64,000 nt of DNA from Tetraselmis striata (GCA_006384855.1 VCJN01002299.1:85699-149698), one strand, 5' to 3'. Positions 1 through 13,795 are shown, counted from the first letter of the stretch. The notes: generated by a model from the sequence alone, not told the origin. Made by a program: numbers and translations.

Positions 1-199
1 AGCTTTTTTTGCCCCGTGCTGATTTATGTTGTATGACAAAGGGTTTACTACATTGCAAACCCGTGTGGTGCACATGAGACACAAAAGCAAGATGAATATT
101 GGGTATGGGGCGGAATGAGGTGTGACACCCGCGATGATCGGCCCCGGCGCCTTGCTACCCCCCGGGTAAGCAAGGTGCGCAACACCCCAAAACCTTTCC

Positions 200-1060
200 C
201 GATGGTGTTCAACCTCCCACCATAGTCAGAACAACCTCAAACTCTAAACATATTATAAGCTGCATTGATTTTGAGCTGATTGGCATGTCGTGATGTGCCG
301 TGGAAATTTGGTACGGTACGGGTCACATGTGACCTCTACCTGGGTCAAATAGACAATGATACCCGGAGCTTCAAGTCCACGCTGTTGGAGTTCAATACTA
401 TGTGGTAAATGGTCAAGTACGCTGAGGTGCCCCGGGGCCACGGCTGTGGATCGGTTTGAGCGCTCCCTGTTCGGCTACATACATACAACGGGGGTTGGCT
501 GTGCGGGATGCGGCGTGCTAGCGCAACACGGAGCCCGGACAGTGAGGCCCTCTTCGAGACATCTTGGATAAGTCGGAGTACACGGGCATGGTCGTTGGCA
601 CAATGGGTGAGGTGAGCAAGGGGTTGCGCCGCACTGTCCGCGGTGTCGCATGCCCGGCCGTGGATCGGGGTGCCCTCTCATCGCGGGGCACTCGGTGCAC
701 CACCCATGCTCACTAGAAGTCCATATACTCGCAAGATTTCCTCGGGGTCCTGAGCTTGGTGGCGACTCGAGAGCGTGTTGCTTGCTGCCTCATCGGACGG
801 CACAGATTCATCCGCCATCCCGTTGCCGAAGATGCACAACACGTCCGTTGCTCACCCTCGCACACTCTTGCACTCGTGGCCCGGACTCTGAACCGTGCGC
901 GCATCACTCATCCACCCCGCCTCGTGCGGGACGCGGGCCGCTTTTGGGCGGCTTGCTGTTTTGATCTTTTAGTACTGCTCTTAGGGTTTTGCTATGCTGA
1001 TCATTTTCGTAGGGTTGTGGATTTGTTACTGGCCATTTTGTAATTAACACCACGTAATCC
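200..1060 (+). mobile_element. 3' fragment of LINE (copy C of the RT/PD-(D/E)XK family)
   Basis: Translated pieces of the plus strand match the 3' end of the element at 32950-36832 (minus strand). Shared segments include the LLEF-type nuclease core near 375-410, AVDRFERSL near 440-470, the SEYTGM.VGT.G segment near 575-610 and RGTRC near 685-700. The reading frame is broken many times. Homology continues past the coding part through a short GC-rich hairpin (about 925-955) and ends near 1045 in a tail (TTTTGTAATTAACACCA) resembling the tandem tail of copy A. It is a dead 5'-truncated copy. Nothing else is visible in 1-200. Confidence 0.75.
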
Positions 1061-1385
1061 TTACAGTAATTCTAGCGCAGCCAGCATGTTGCATCGCGCG
1101 GGGCTGCGCCCGGCACTGGCATGCGGGCCGGCCAGCCCGCCACCAGGCAGGCCGAGCGCGCTCTGCTAGCGCACTGCCAGGAGGTATTGATATACATCAG
1201 CGCCTACCCGGGCGATAGCCGCCCGCACCCGCGCACCGGCCTCAACTGTCACCAGGCTCCAGGTCTTACGGGCGCGATATCGTTCCGACTCGAGTGGCGG
1301 CCGCGAGGGGTCCACCGTGCCGGCGGCCCCGCGTCGTCGGGGCTTGGGCGGGGGTGCGGCGGCGGCGGCCGGCCCCTCGCGCGCG

Positions 1386-2815
1386 ATGTCGGCCAAGGGC
1401 TCGCCAGCCGGGAAGCATGCCGCCGCGCTCGGGCGCTCCGCCTCGACGCCGGCGTCACCGGCCGAGAAGATGGGGCGGCCGCAGCGGCATCAGTTGATAG
1501 TGCAGGACATGGTGTTCGCGCTCCGGCTTGGCACCCACGACGAACGGGTACCACTCCCCCCCCCCCCCCCCCCCCCCCCCAGGCCGCCTTATCACTCTTA
1601 TTCGCCAACCACTCAGAATATCTTGCAATGGGAATATGGCTGAGATGAGTTTCAACTCACGAAAGACGGATAAAGGGCACATTGAAGGGTCTACATAGCC
1701 GCCCAAGTTTCTGCAACAGACATTCTGCTGCCCGCGCCTGGGCATGGGCCTTTCGGGGGCAACCCGCCGCACATGCATGCGTCACTAAGCTGGGTGGAGG
1801 CTTGGCGTGGGGGCAGACTTGGGAGTCTCACGGGGGGAATGCAAACCTATCCACACACTCCCCGCTTTGATGTACAGACACGGTGTGGCCCATCTGAGAT
1901 ACGGATACGCACACACATGCTCGTGGCTGCGCAGGTGGAGGCGGCGGTGGTGCTCGGCGGGCTAGCGACGCTGAGCGACGGCCATAGAATGCGCATCATG
2001 CAGGCCGGCGCGCTGGATGCGCTGCTCGAGTGCACAGACATCTTCCAGGACTTTGTGGTGAGAGGCTGCTCCGCGCCGATGCCCCCCCCCCCCCCCCCCG
2101 CCCCCCTTTACTGCCCCTACCTTCCCCCCTTGTCCGCTGAGTCCTCCCCTTCCTGGTGCCGTGCTCAGCTGCCGCGGTACGCGCTGCGAACTCTGGCGGA
2201 CCTGAGCGTCAACGAGAGCGTGCGGCAGGAGGTGAAGAACCGCGGCGGGCTGCCCAAGCTGGTGGACGTGGCGCGGCGGCTGGTGCTGAGCATCGAGCAG
2301 ATGCCGGCGCTGCTGGAGAACGAGCAGGTTCCGCTGGTGGCGCAGGCCATCACGGCCGCGCTGTCCGCACAGTCCAACAACGACAGCTCCAAGGTCATCA
2401 TCCGCGAGATGCAGGGCATTGAGCTCCTCATCTCCGCCCTCAAGCTGTTCACCTCCAGCGAGGAGGTGCGACCGCCCCCCACCTACCCCACCCGCTGCCT
2501 CACCATAGGCACTAGCTCAGCCACTGATGCCGTCTTTGAGCGCGCGGCATGCCCCGGGCGTCCGCAGGTGCAGCTGGAGGTATGCACCGCGCTGGCTAAC
2601 ATGTCGCTGGATCCCGCCTCTCGCGCCAAGATCACGGGCGCAAAGGGCGTGGAGGCCATCTGCGTCGTCCTGCAGGACGGCCCGCCCTCCAAGGTGCGCT
2701 GGCCCCAGTGCTCTCTGCAGCCCTTGCTCCACACCCAAGGCAATGCGCATCCATGCCAACATTCACCATCCGATGCCCACCAGCCGCCATCACAGCCGCA
2801 TGCCAGGACTGCGGA

Positions 2816-2846
<31 letters not shown>

Positions 2847-5800
2847 CCCAGTGGCCAGTGCATGGCGAGTGTCGGCATGAGGAGGATATCGGCGCGAGGC
2901 AGGGGCCAGTAGGGCGGTGGGTTGCACGCGGCGCCTCAACTTCCCTTCACCCGCCCGCTTCCCTCAGGTGGTGCTGTCCTCGATGCGGGCGCTGGCACAC
3001 GTGTCGCGCATCGACCAGGCGGCGGAGAGCTTCACGGCGGAGCAGATCGAGGCGGTCGTGCGCTGCATGACAGACCGCCCGGACCGCGAGGTCAACATGT
3101 GGGCGGCGCAGGTGCTGTCCAACCTGGCCGCGCACAAGCCGGCGAGGCCGCTGATCGAGAAGTGCGGTGGCACCAAGGCGCTGTGCGCTCTGCTGGGTGA
3201 GACCTGCACACCACAGACTTGCTGCATCCCCCCCCCCCCCCCCCCCCCCCCGGGGCTATCCCATGCCGCTCCCACCCTTTCATTGCTATACGAGCAGTCC
3301 TCAGGGCGTTGTATCTCTCGCAATATGCGTTAAGGGCTTACCTGTTTTCCCACCTGGGATGCCGTGAGGCCCTCAAACCACCAAGAGCTCCGCGTGAGAT
3401 TGGTCTCTCTCTCTCTCTCTCTCTCTCCCCCTCCCCCCCTTGCGGTGCGTCTTCTTTGCTCACCGCAGTGTCATGCGACTGGGCGGGGCTACCAGCAATG
3501 CCGTGACAACGCTCTGGGTTTGCCATACAGCATTCCGATGAAGAGGGGGTTAGGTAGGTTGATGGTACAACCCCTGGAGACTACGCCCTCAATAACCCGG
3601 CACGATGCTGCAACACGGTCCCTTGATTTCCTGACCCGCCAGCATAGTGCAGCAACGGTATCGAATGCCCGCTGATGGGCCCCGTCTCGTCATTGGCGCA
3701 CTCGCAGTGGCGGGCAATGGGACGCTCAAGCGCTCCACCAGCTGGGTCGTCACCGCGCTGAGCCGCCTCGTCAGCAACGCGGCCACAAAGATCACGATCC
3801 AGAAGGAGCAGGCCGTCAAGCCGGCGGTCTGGCTGCTCGGCAACATCATGAGCAACATGGGCAACGCCGCCATCCCGGAGGTGCTGCACCTGCTGAGCGC
3901 CATGTGCGCCATCGAGGCATGCCAGGTGGAAATCCACGACACGCACGGCACGCAGGTAGGACCCCCCCCCCCCCCCCCTTTACCGCCTCACCCCCTCCCC
4001 TCTGCTGCCATCGCGATGCGACATCGCCATTGCCGCTTTTTTGCCATTTGGCTATTCCAACTCGCTGTGGCGGTTGTCATTCCTGTTTCTGTGAGGCAGT
4101 GCCCCCCCCCCCCCCCCCCCCCTCTCATACTCCCCATGGCCATTGCCATGGCAAGTGTATAGCACTGTACTTGATGCTGCTAGTCCCGCATGCCAAATTG
4201 TCAACGCTCTGGTCACTTCTCCGTTTCCCTGACAGTGCGTGCTCATTGACACGGCTCATAGCCCGTGATCATTTCCTGCTAGGGCGGGTGTGGCGCCGAC
4301 TGACAAACTGGCTGACTGTCAAGCGAGTCGCCCCGTCTTCGCGCATCCGCCAACATGCGCCCTGTTCCAGATTGCACTTGCCATACACATCACCATCTCC
4401 CTGTTATTTGCTCCTGTAGTTTGGTAAAAGGTGGTTACAATGCACAATGACACGCGTGGCCTCCACGCCGCCGCAGCGTCTGCTGTGCTGGGCCGGCTTC
4501 CATGGCATAGGGGTGATGACTCGGCGTCTGCTGGTTGGCGGGCAACGAGCGCTCTCGCGGCCGTTGAAATAGTGCTGTGTTTCTTGGCGGGCGCTCTGTT
4601 ACTACAGTTGATGATCAGCCTGGCGGGCAGCACCTTCCCCAAGCTGATGAAGAGCGCGCTGTACACGCTCTCCATGCTGGCGGACTACCCGGAGGTGCGG
4701 AAGACCATCAGCGCGGATCAGTCCACCATGACGGTGCTGTTCAGCCACATGCAGAACAACGCGGATGTCTGCTCACTGGCGGCCGCCATCATCGCCAAAT
4801 GCACCAAGTCGGCGGTGAGCATGCGCATGAACTGCCGCCCAATACGAGGCCCACCTCCTGTTTACAGCCACGAACACTGACCGCATGGTTATGAGCGGTG
4901 ATGGAAGAGGAGGGTTTGGAATCAAGTTTCAATAATATGTATTTAGGGTATTTTTAGGGTTTTACCTGTCACCCCCCCCCCCCCCCCCTCTCCCCCCCAA
5001 TCCTCTTTCCACAAAAGAAAAGTGAGAAGAAATTGTAAACGGCACAGACTCGCTGCCGGTTGCAGCATGCGTGACTGACGTGCGGGACGGGGATGTGCGG
5101 CGTCCTCGGCCACCAGGACTGCGCGGAGCGTCTGGCGACGGAGGAGGTAATGTCCGTCATCTTCAACATCACTACCTACGGCTTGGACGACAAGACGGCG
5201 GCCTGGGCGGCCAACTCCATCCTGAACATGTGCGTCAAGCTGGGGGACCGCCTGGTGGAGAAGTGCCCAGGTGCCCCCCCCCCCCCCCCCCTCGCGCGTT
5301 TTGCTGGGCATACGGCACCCGAGCCACCACCATCGCGTGCCAAATTTATCGAAGGGCACATTGATAGTTGATGGTCTTGTCATCCTGATTCAAGACGGAC
5401 TGTTGATTTGGCACGCGCGTCCAATAGCACATGTACGAGATGCCTCTAGATACAAAACAGTCGCAGCATACAAGTAAATGCTACGTGTGATCAGCAGGTA
5501 ATTACGGGCGGATTACACAGTCCATACTTGCAGCATGTGTGTGCCTACTCATCACCAACTCGCTGCGCGTGCAACGTTGGGTTCCTGTGTGTGCATGCAG
5601 AAATGTATGGGAATTCTGTATCAACACAACACATTAAATACAAGACATGAGCTCTTAACAGTCTTTTCAATGGTAGAGCTACCGATGTGGAGTATCACCT
5701 TCTATGTTGTGCAGTGGGAGCACATCTATAGTACATAAGTTGCTGACGGTGTTTCCATTGGAATCGCGAATTTCCTGCTGGTGCGCTCAAGCGTGCTCGG

Positions 5801-8800
5801 ATGCTAATTGACGCCCCCCTGCGTGACCCTGGTCTAGGGTTAAGAAGGGTGCGCACAGTGCCGCTGCCTTTGCCGCGACGAAACTGTGCGCTAATCCGAT
5901 CCCCCCGGTCCGCCTCGCAGGTGTGGTGGTGAACATCATGAGCACCCTGGTGAAGGACACCAGCAACGACGTGCGCGTCTGGCTGATGGGCGCGCTGGCA
6001 GAGCTGTCGCAGAACGACAACTGCGCCAGCGCCATTGTGGACATGAGCGGCATAACGCTCATGGCGCAGTACATCTCCACCTCCACCGACGGCCAGGTGC
6101 GTGCGGGCCCCCGCAGCCATCAGCCTCACCCTTTTTCTCCAATGAGCGGGGGTCAACCGCTCGCTTAAATTGCTCCACGGGCGCTGATTCCTCCCTCGTT
6201 TGCCATCGAAGCCGACCACGCGCGTGCCCAAGTACTGGCGGAGCACCGCCGCCAGGGAAGTTGACGTTGTCGTTCAACTGGGCGTCGCTGCACTCGAATT
6301 CAGCACCAGAGCCCACCGCTTCCCCTGTGTAGAGGAGAATACTATGAGCGGGTCATCATATAAGAAACACAATTGCAAGGATCTACGGGTGCTGACGCGG
6401 TACTAAGAACACTACGACTAGGAACCTGGCCTGCCTGCCAGAGATCACATGTAGACGGAACTATAACGAGTGTTGTTATAGGTTGCATGCAAGACCAATT
6501 GAGGGTTATAATAAGAGATCGTGCAGGTGCGTTGGCACCCGTATATGTCACGGGGGCTGTAGCCAGGACCCCATATCTGATAGACCAGGCGATGCCCATG
6601 AGCCATCCTGACTAAGGTCGGTTTACTGGCTGGGCGCGCTTGACGCCAGTTGGCGCTGGTGTTTCTTTTCCATTGCCCAGTGAAATTGCGCTTTCTTTCC
6701 GGCGCGCCCCGTGGAGAATGGGACTGGCGGGGGCTGACGTTTCTTTTCTCCCCGCCCGCCCGTGCGCGCAGTGCATTGAGATGGCGGCCAAGGTGCTGCG
6801 GAACCTGGCCGCCAAGGGCGACCCGCGCGGCGAGTTCAACAGTCAGGGGGCCATCCGCCCGATGGTCAACCTGCTGCGCCTGAGCCAGGAGAACAACGAC
6901 CTGGAGAACACGCGCAACGTGGTCACCTGCATGGAGCACCTCTCTGAGAGCCCCGACAACGGCTGCGCGCTACGGTGTGCCGCCGCCGCCAGATGCTCCC
7001 CCCCCTCTCCCCCCCCCTTCCCCTCATGCCGCTCGCTGTCTGCCCGCCGATGCAAGGCGTGGGACTGCCGTTACGCGCTGCCATCCGACTGAGTAGCCGC
7101 CCCGTGGCTGTCTCTGCGCAGGCAATCCGGAGCCATTCCATTGCTGGTGTACTTGCTGGGCAACCAGGTGCACACTCGCCGCATGGATGCATCCCCCTAG
7201 GCAGCAACCCTGAAGCCCCTGCCGCCCATCCAGCTCGGTTGCTGCCATGCTTCGTCGTGCCCAAATTTGATATTTCATTGCCACGTACATACGGACGCCG
7301 GCCTACAACAACAACAACAACAATAGTAATAGTAATAATGATAATAATTGTAAATTATATATATATTTATTTAATAATAGTGTTAATAGTTATAATAATC
7401 ATAATGATAATCCTCATCACAAGCCTCGCATTGGGCTTGCGTGCAACCGATAAGTACATTCACTGATAAAGATCTGCTATGACTCCGTCAACATTTGACC
7501 TCTGACAGGCAGGGCAGGTTCCTATTCGCAGTGCTCTTGAATTTTTGAATTAAAGTTTTTTCCTGTGCGGGGGGTCAAAATCGTTATTATCCGCGGACCG
7601 TTTGTGTTTGTACGATATAATTGAATTGAACAGTCACAATCAAGCTGAATTGGCGCTCCTCAACTGCAAGTCCGCGCAGCTGCGCTCGAGTCCCTCCGGC
7701 CATCGGCACACATACCTCGCAACGCCCCCTAAAAAGTATTCACAAGAAAGCGCCCTCCCTTTGCCCACATCATCCCTAACAAATACATAACCAACATGCT
7801 ACGAAGCTACATAGGTGCCATCGGGCACCCCCCCGAAAGCCTATTTTTACCAGTTTCTTATTAGTGTGTCGGCGCCTGTACGGGAATACAATGAGTTTGC
7901 CAAAATCTCAAGCCATGCAGGAGGGGGGGGACTGTTTAAAACCCGGCAGTCTCCATGTTGGCCCCACAAGCAGTGGCGCCGCCTGCGCTGTGTGACGCTG
8001 ACACTGCCCTCTGTCGTCACGCTGGGTCGGCGGCGCCCGCTCAGGTGGGAGCGGCGTTCGTGGACCTCGAGTCCGAGGCGGCCGCCACACTGGCGCACCT
8101 TGCGCAGCACGACCCTGGCTCGCTCAACATCATCCGCCAAGCGGGCGCCGTGCCCAAGCTGCTGGCCATGCTGTCCATCGCCAACCACGGCATCAACGCG
8201 TACAACATTCCCACGGCGGTGACCAAAGCCGTGGAGGTGCCCCCCCCCCCCCCCCCCCCACCGCTCGCGCCCACCCAGCTGTCTTACGCGCAATACATTA
8301 CAACACACAATGCAATGGCTGTACATCGATTATAATTGTGGTGCAAAGACAGTCTTGATGTGTAGAATTATTGTGCCATTGCTCAGACTGATTGCTGCCA
8401 CGAGCGGATTGCCTCGAGGCTGTTTGCTTTCTTATTTTATTATGGATGAAATGGATGTGGCGTCTTACCTTCAGTTAAACAATGAGCACAATGGAATGTT
8501 CATTGCGGGATTAGGTTGGGTTAGAATAGATTGAATTGGATTGGATGCAATGCGAGTGGATGCTATTGGATTGTCTTGGATGTGACGGGATGCGGTTGGA
8601 ATGAGCTGTGTTGTATTAGATCGGACTAGAACAGATTGGATTAGGATCATAGATTAGATTGCATTGGATTAGATTAGATTAGATTAGATTAGATTAGATT
8701 AGATTAGATTAGAGTAGATTGGATGCGATGGGATTGGTTTGAGCTGTGTTATATTAGATTGAATTGGATTGGATTATTTTGGATTTAGTTTGATGTGATG

Positions 8801-11475
8801 CGATACGATTGGATTGACCTACTTCGGAGATACATTTCTACTCCTGGGTATGGGCCGCCTTCCGCCGCCTCGCCCTCCATCCCCCCCTCCCCCTCCCCCC
8901 AGCTTCATCTTGCCGCCGCACGGAAGAAGTCCCGGCCGCTGCCCCGCCGCGGGGCCGCCCTTCCGCAACAACCTGACAGACATGGGTCCTCCGCTTGGCG
9001 CTGCCCTGTGACAGTGCCTGCGGGCTGTGTGCGAGGACAACGACCTCAACCGCAAGGCGGTGCTCAACTCCTCAAACTTTTACGCCGTGGAGGCGCTGCG
9101 GATGCGGGAGCTGGTGCGCACCCGCGTTGCTTCATCCCATGCCCCCCCCCCCCCCCCCCGGGGCTAAAAGCCCGTATTTGTTGCGCGTGCACCATCTTGC
9201 GTTGCTGCAGTCCTTGCGTTTGGGGGGAGGAGGGGGGGGGGGGGGGGGGGGCAGTGTTTACAGCGCCTCCTGCTTCTACAAATACCTCCTCCCCCCCTCA
9301 GCCGCCTTGACGAATGTCGGCGGAACACAGATGGCCTGGCTTGCATTGGTACGCGAGTAGCCCGCCTGCAGTAAGGATTACACCTTAATCATAGCCGCTG
9401 TCACCACGCTGCCTGTAATGATTACGATCTCGGCCTCATGGGGTTTTGGGTTGCGACACATATCACCTGACCCCCCTACCCTGCCGACCGCCCCCCCCCC
9501 CCCTTTCCCCGCCCATGTCCCCGCTCCCTTTCTCCTCCCGGACCCTCCCCCCCGTTCGTACTTGCAGGAGCTGCAGTCCACAATAATCAGCGACACGGTG
9601 GCGCCGCTCCTGGAGGCACTACGCCTCAACCAGGACTGGCTGAAGGACACGCCCCGGCCCTTGCCGCGGCGGCGCAACACCAAAAACTTCATTGCGCGGC
9701 CCGAGAGCGACAGCCCCGACCACGCGCCCGTGGGCAACGGCAGCGTCATGCAGGACACGTCGGATCGCGGTGTGCGAGGCTGCGGGCCGCCCGTGGGTGG
9801 GCCCCCCCTGGGAGGCCCGCCGCTGGGCGGCGCGGCGAAGAAGGAGGTGTCATGGAAGAGCGGCCAGATGGCGGCCGCCGCGGAGGCGTCGGTCTATGAT
9901 GAGGAGCCGGTGGAGAAAAAGATTGTCTTCACCAACACGTTTTCCACGCGCAGTCCGGTGCCCCCGGCCAGCGGCCCCATCGCGGCGCTGCTGCAGGAGC
10001 TGGGCAAACCGCCGCCAAATGACAGCAACCAGAATGGGGGCGGGCAGGGGTGAGCGCTTGCCTCCCCCCCCCCCCCCCCCCTTCCCTCTTTGCACCCTCC
10101 CCCCCCCCCCCCCCCCCTTAGCTTCTCGCCCTCCCCTTTCAACTTCCCCCGTGCCGCGCATTGTCATGTCTAGTAGGTGCCATGTAGTGTTTGGCCGTGT
10201 CGTGTCGAGTCGTGTCCCGGGATTGGGCATGTGTTCATCCGGCTCTATTCTGTTCTTGTGGTCCCATGGCAAGCGGTCAAGTGCTGTGTCCCCCATGTGC
10301 TTACGCATACTGCATGCATATCAACGCTAATCTTTTTCCGTGTTTGGTCACTGCATGTTTCGTCCGAGCATGAGGCATGTGGAAGTGCGTGTTTTGCTCT
10401 ACCCTGCTGTGTGATATCATGCAGTGCCGTGCAGCGCCATGCTTTCACAAGTGCATGTCCTCTCATGTCGTACCGTACCGTTTCAAGGCGTGGCATGTCA
10501 GCCGTGCCCAGTCGAGTCGTGTCGTGTCGTATCAGCTGGTCTCGTCCCGTGCCATGTCGTGTCATCTCGTCCCATGACGCGGCATGCCGTGTCGTCTAAT
10601 GTCATGCTGTGTCGGTGCCGTGTCATGTCGTGTCGTGCGATGTCATGTCATGTTGTCTTGTCTCTTGTCATGGCATGTCGCGCTATGCTGTGTCGCATCA
10701 TACCGTCTCGCCTGGTCCCATGTCATGTCGTGTGATGTCAAATCATGGCGTGGCGTGTCATGTCTCGTCTCGTCCCGTGTCATGTCATGCCGCAACGTGT
10801 CATGTCATGATGTGTCATTTCATGTCAAGGTGTGTCATGTCATGTCATGGCGCATCGTGTCATGGCATGTCAAGATGGGTAATATTATGTCGTGTAGCAC
10901 CGTTATATGCACTTGGAACACCTATTTTTGGTTTTGTCTGTGTCGTGTTATGCCATCTTCTGCCACACAGAGCCCCTGGCCTGTGACCCATGGGCGAGAC
11001 TCCAACCCACACGTGATGGAGGAGATGACCACCCACTAAGCCCATTTTCTTTTTCGAAAGCTCACCGGAACCGTGCTAGCTGCATGCCTTCCAATTGGGT
11101 GCGCTGACGGGCCTGTTCCGCATGGCGTTGTGCAGGCGGAAACCCACGCGAGTCGACTCCTTCCCGGTGCTGGATGATGCTGCAGGTGCGGTCAAGCTGT
11201 CACGAGGGCGGCGTGCGGTCAAGGGGGCTGGGTGTGCCTGCCTGGATCGCCGATTATTCGTTTGCCGGCACTATTGAGAAGTGCCGCCTGTAGTCATTCA
11301 CTTTTTTCTTCTCCAGCTGCACATGATGGGGACTGACAAAGCCCGCTACTTACCACGCGCAGATGAGCGGGCGTACTCCAACTCGTATGCAACCACAGAG
11401 GCACGGTCCGAGACCTCCCAGGCCAGCCTGGACTATTTTCTGGCGCAGCAGTGCGCGCAAAACTTGTTAGATTAG
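1386..11475 (+). CDS. Armadillo-repeat protein, about 985 aa, ~16 exons
   Basis: Exons that join in phase: 1386-1547, 1935-2057, 2169-2465, 2568-2693, 2968-3196, 3708-3955, 4608-4814, 5117-5270, 5921-6096, 6772-6974, 7122-7167, 8045-8236, 9015-9113, 9568-10049, and less surely 11136-11190 and 11317-11475. The product is a chain of armadillo-type helices (for example ALRTLADLSVNESVRQEV, VWLLGNIMSNMGNAAIPEV, AAKVLRNLAAKG, QSGAIPLLVYLLGNQ). This fits a superhelical protein-binding scaffold. After about residue 750 the tail is Gly/Pro/Arg-rich and probably disordered. The start is the ATG at 1386, followed by a low-complexity leader of about 30 residues. If the GTGAGC donor at 10050 is not used, the protein ends at TGA 10051-10053. 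The last splice needs a weak GTCAAG donor. No specific family is recognised; binding partner and role are unknown. Confidence 0.78.
1555..1580 (+). repeat. Intronic poly-C run (first of many in the window)
   Basis: This long C homopolymer begins about 7 nt after the 5' splice site of the armadillo gene's first intron. Comparable runs occur near 2083, 3228, 3961, 4103, 4971, 5274, 8240, 9139, 9490, 10065, 10098, 19763, 21481, 31110, 44309, 51049, 60244 and 61580 (C), and near 2819, 9229, 14402, 15854, 17217, 18703, 20415, 30461, 36397, 49417, 60197, 60941, 61407, 63571 and 63698 (G). Those in minus-strand genes read as C on the sense strand. Confidence 0.95.
3404..3426 (+). repeat. (CT)n microsatellite in an intron
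   Basis: A run of TC dinucleotides followed by a C-rich stretch, inside the intron between 3196 and 3708. Confidence 0.9.
7300..7425 (+). repeat. AT-rich simple-sequence tract in an intron
   Basis: ACA, then TAG/TAA/ATA trinucleotide-like repeats and a short (TA)n run, inside the 7168-8044 intron. No coding signal. Confidence 0.9.
8505..8815 (+). repeat. Degenerate (AGATT/GGATT)n minisatellite in an intron
   Basis: About 300 bp of pentanucleotide variants with a pure AGATT core at about 8668-8712, flanked by decayed GGATT-type units. It lies in the 8237-9014 intron of the armadillo gene. Confidence 0.92.
10185..10905 (+). repeat. Degenerate TGTCGTGTCATG-type minisatellite
   Basis: About 700 bp of drifting 5-mers (TGTCG, TGTCA, CATGT, CGTGC) in the intron or 3' region of the armadillo gene. 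All three plus frames stay partly open and give Cys/His/Ser/Val-rich translations, which are artefacts of the repeat. Confidence 0.92.
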
Positions 11476-13795
11476 CGACCCCCCTTCCCCCACCGCCCCC
11501 TCCTCCCCAGCAAGGTGTCTGCCCGCACGCTACGCCAGCCATGTAGACATATCAGAATGTGGTTTCTGCCCCGATGGCCCCGCGCCCTTCTCCTCCCCCC
11601 TCCCGCCTCCCCGTCGCCTCTGTATTCCCCTGTTGCTGCCTTTGCCAGTCCGCCCTAATACATTGTAAGTTGTGCCGTATGGTGGGAGTGGTGCGACAGC
11701 GTTTCACTGTGTTGTACACGCACCCCGCTCATTTTGACATGGCAAAACGCTGATGACCGGTGGCTGAGCGTTACCACCTCCGGCAACATCCGTCATTGGA
11801 TATTCAATAGTATATGTTTATTGTTGCTATACACCAAATCTTGGGCAGATGGCTTGAATCAGGATGTAGGCCTGCTGCTGCCGTGACACGCGCATATTCA
11901 GGCTCGCGTAGTGCGCCTTGCTATATACTGTTGCTTTCAGTGCTACCTGGTACTGACGGGCCGCGGAACACGTTATCCGATTATGTGCATGGCCCACATG
12001 GCCACAAGAAACTGTACTGGATCAGCCACGACGACTGCTGAAGTGCTGATGATATGATCCAAAACAATTGCCGCTGCGGCCCGTGGTCATGCATGGGTAA
12101 ATTTATTTTTTGGGCATCACAGCGCATTAGTAGTAGCGCGGTAGGCCTAGCGCCCTTGCTATATAAGACGTGGTGCATGTGTGCGCTTGCTGAAGCGAAC
12201 CGTGTTGGAATAAACCGGCACAGCACATCTTCCATGACGATCATCGATTCGGGTAGCAAGAATGAATGACAGATGTGGCATGCTGTAAACAAATAGTAGT
12301 ATATTCACTACACTATTACATATGCTGACAAATGCAATTACCGCGTATATTAATGACAACCATCATAGGCTGGTGGCGGACTCGGACTCGCAACTCGGTA
12401 TATTCGTAGTCAATTGCTATAATCATTAACTCGCATGATATCAGTATTTTATTGTATATCTACGTATTGTTATTCTCATCTCGTGCTACCTATACACTGG
12501 TCCACATTGATTCCCATTTTGCCTGCAGCCCAGCCTCCATATTTTGCGCAAGTACACTGTTCCAATATTGCACGTACATTCACTACCTGCATGCCCACAT
12601 ATCACATAGAATCGAATCACTGCGACATCAGCAGATCCGCCTGAGGTGCAGCAGCACCTACAACTACGCAGTTGCTTTGTACCGCATAGCGTTGAATCGT
12701 TGTCGGTATTATTATTGTATGTACTTGATGCTCGCAAGCAATCGCATGAGACAAGGTTTCCGGCGGCGGTTCAGCATGCGGTATGGGAATGATATGACGA
12801 ATATAAATCCATGGGAACGAATATATTCATGGGAATACATGGGTATCAATAGGAATGGATGACAGGAATATAAATACATACATATATATATATACATACA
12901 TACATGTGTACATATGAATATATTTTTATATATACATATGGGGAAGAATCCACGGCTGAGTCAGCATGTGCAGGGCGGCCTGATGCTGTGCATCATTTGG
13001 CGCAGTTCATCAACGAAACCCAGCAGCACAGTACATTGTGCGACCGCTCGAGAGTACAGAATGGGCCCCTAACAAATGTTGCTATAGTTGCATGTCATGT
13101 TTTCCAACGACAGATTAATTATCACATCTTTACCGGTAAAGGCGTTTTTTATTTTGGCATATCTTTATGATTACATGGGGTTCCACAGCACCAGCCCGAG
13201 GGAGCAAAATGACACACGCCACATATCTTCAGAGATGCTAGGCGTGTAGCAGGCAGTCGGATATTAGGGTTTTAGGTTTAGTAAAAAAACCCCATTGACT
13301 ACCCATACTACACAGACAGACGTATTCTCGGATTCTCGGTTGGCTCGAACATGTCAGCCCGATGGGCTTTGAATGTCTGCGCTGTCGCACGGTAATTTGT
13401 CATCATGGGTGCCTCACAAGCGCCCTACAGGGGCAGCTGGCGGCTAGCCCCGATGTGGCGATGGCCGCGGGCGGGTCAAAAGGCCCTCTGTGCAAAATAT
13501 TTGGCATTGATGCCACATGGCAAACAATAGCGACTGGCCGCATTGCCCGGCACGAAGCGCCGGAACACGACAACTTCAAAGGAGAGCTGGTGAAGAGCCG
13601 ACGCAGCCCTGAAGACCCGCAATTCTGTGTACGTACGGTAGCCCCATCCCATAGCACTGGATCCCGCCCCATTTTCCCGCCTAGGATCCGTTTTCCTTTA
13701 CATGGCCCATTGTCCGTGATGCATTTCTTGGTAGGGCGTGTGTATCACCGACTGGGCGGCTTCCCCATTGTGGGCCCCTCGATGGGGCCCCGGCC
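11476..13795. other. Intergenic region, no gene seen
   Basis: AT-richer than its flanks, with no exon-like stretch of protein similarity that I can recognise. Contains a (TA/CATA)n microsatellite at about 12858-12945 and a short TTAGGG-like stretch near 13264. Confidence 0.6.
12858..12945 (+). repeat. TACA/TATA microsatellite
   Basis: Alternating CATA and TA dinucleotide repeats between the armadillo gene and the NSE2-like gene. Confidence 0.85.

Noticed and set aside
4938-4962. Telomere-like TTTAGGG-type motifs (also near 13264)
   Set aside because: Only one or two imperfect units; not an interstitial telomere array.
10177-10735. Long plus-strand ORFs rich in Cys, His, Ser and Val
   Set aside because: They are translations of a drifting pentanucleotide repeat, with open frames in all three phases.
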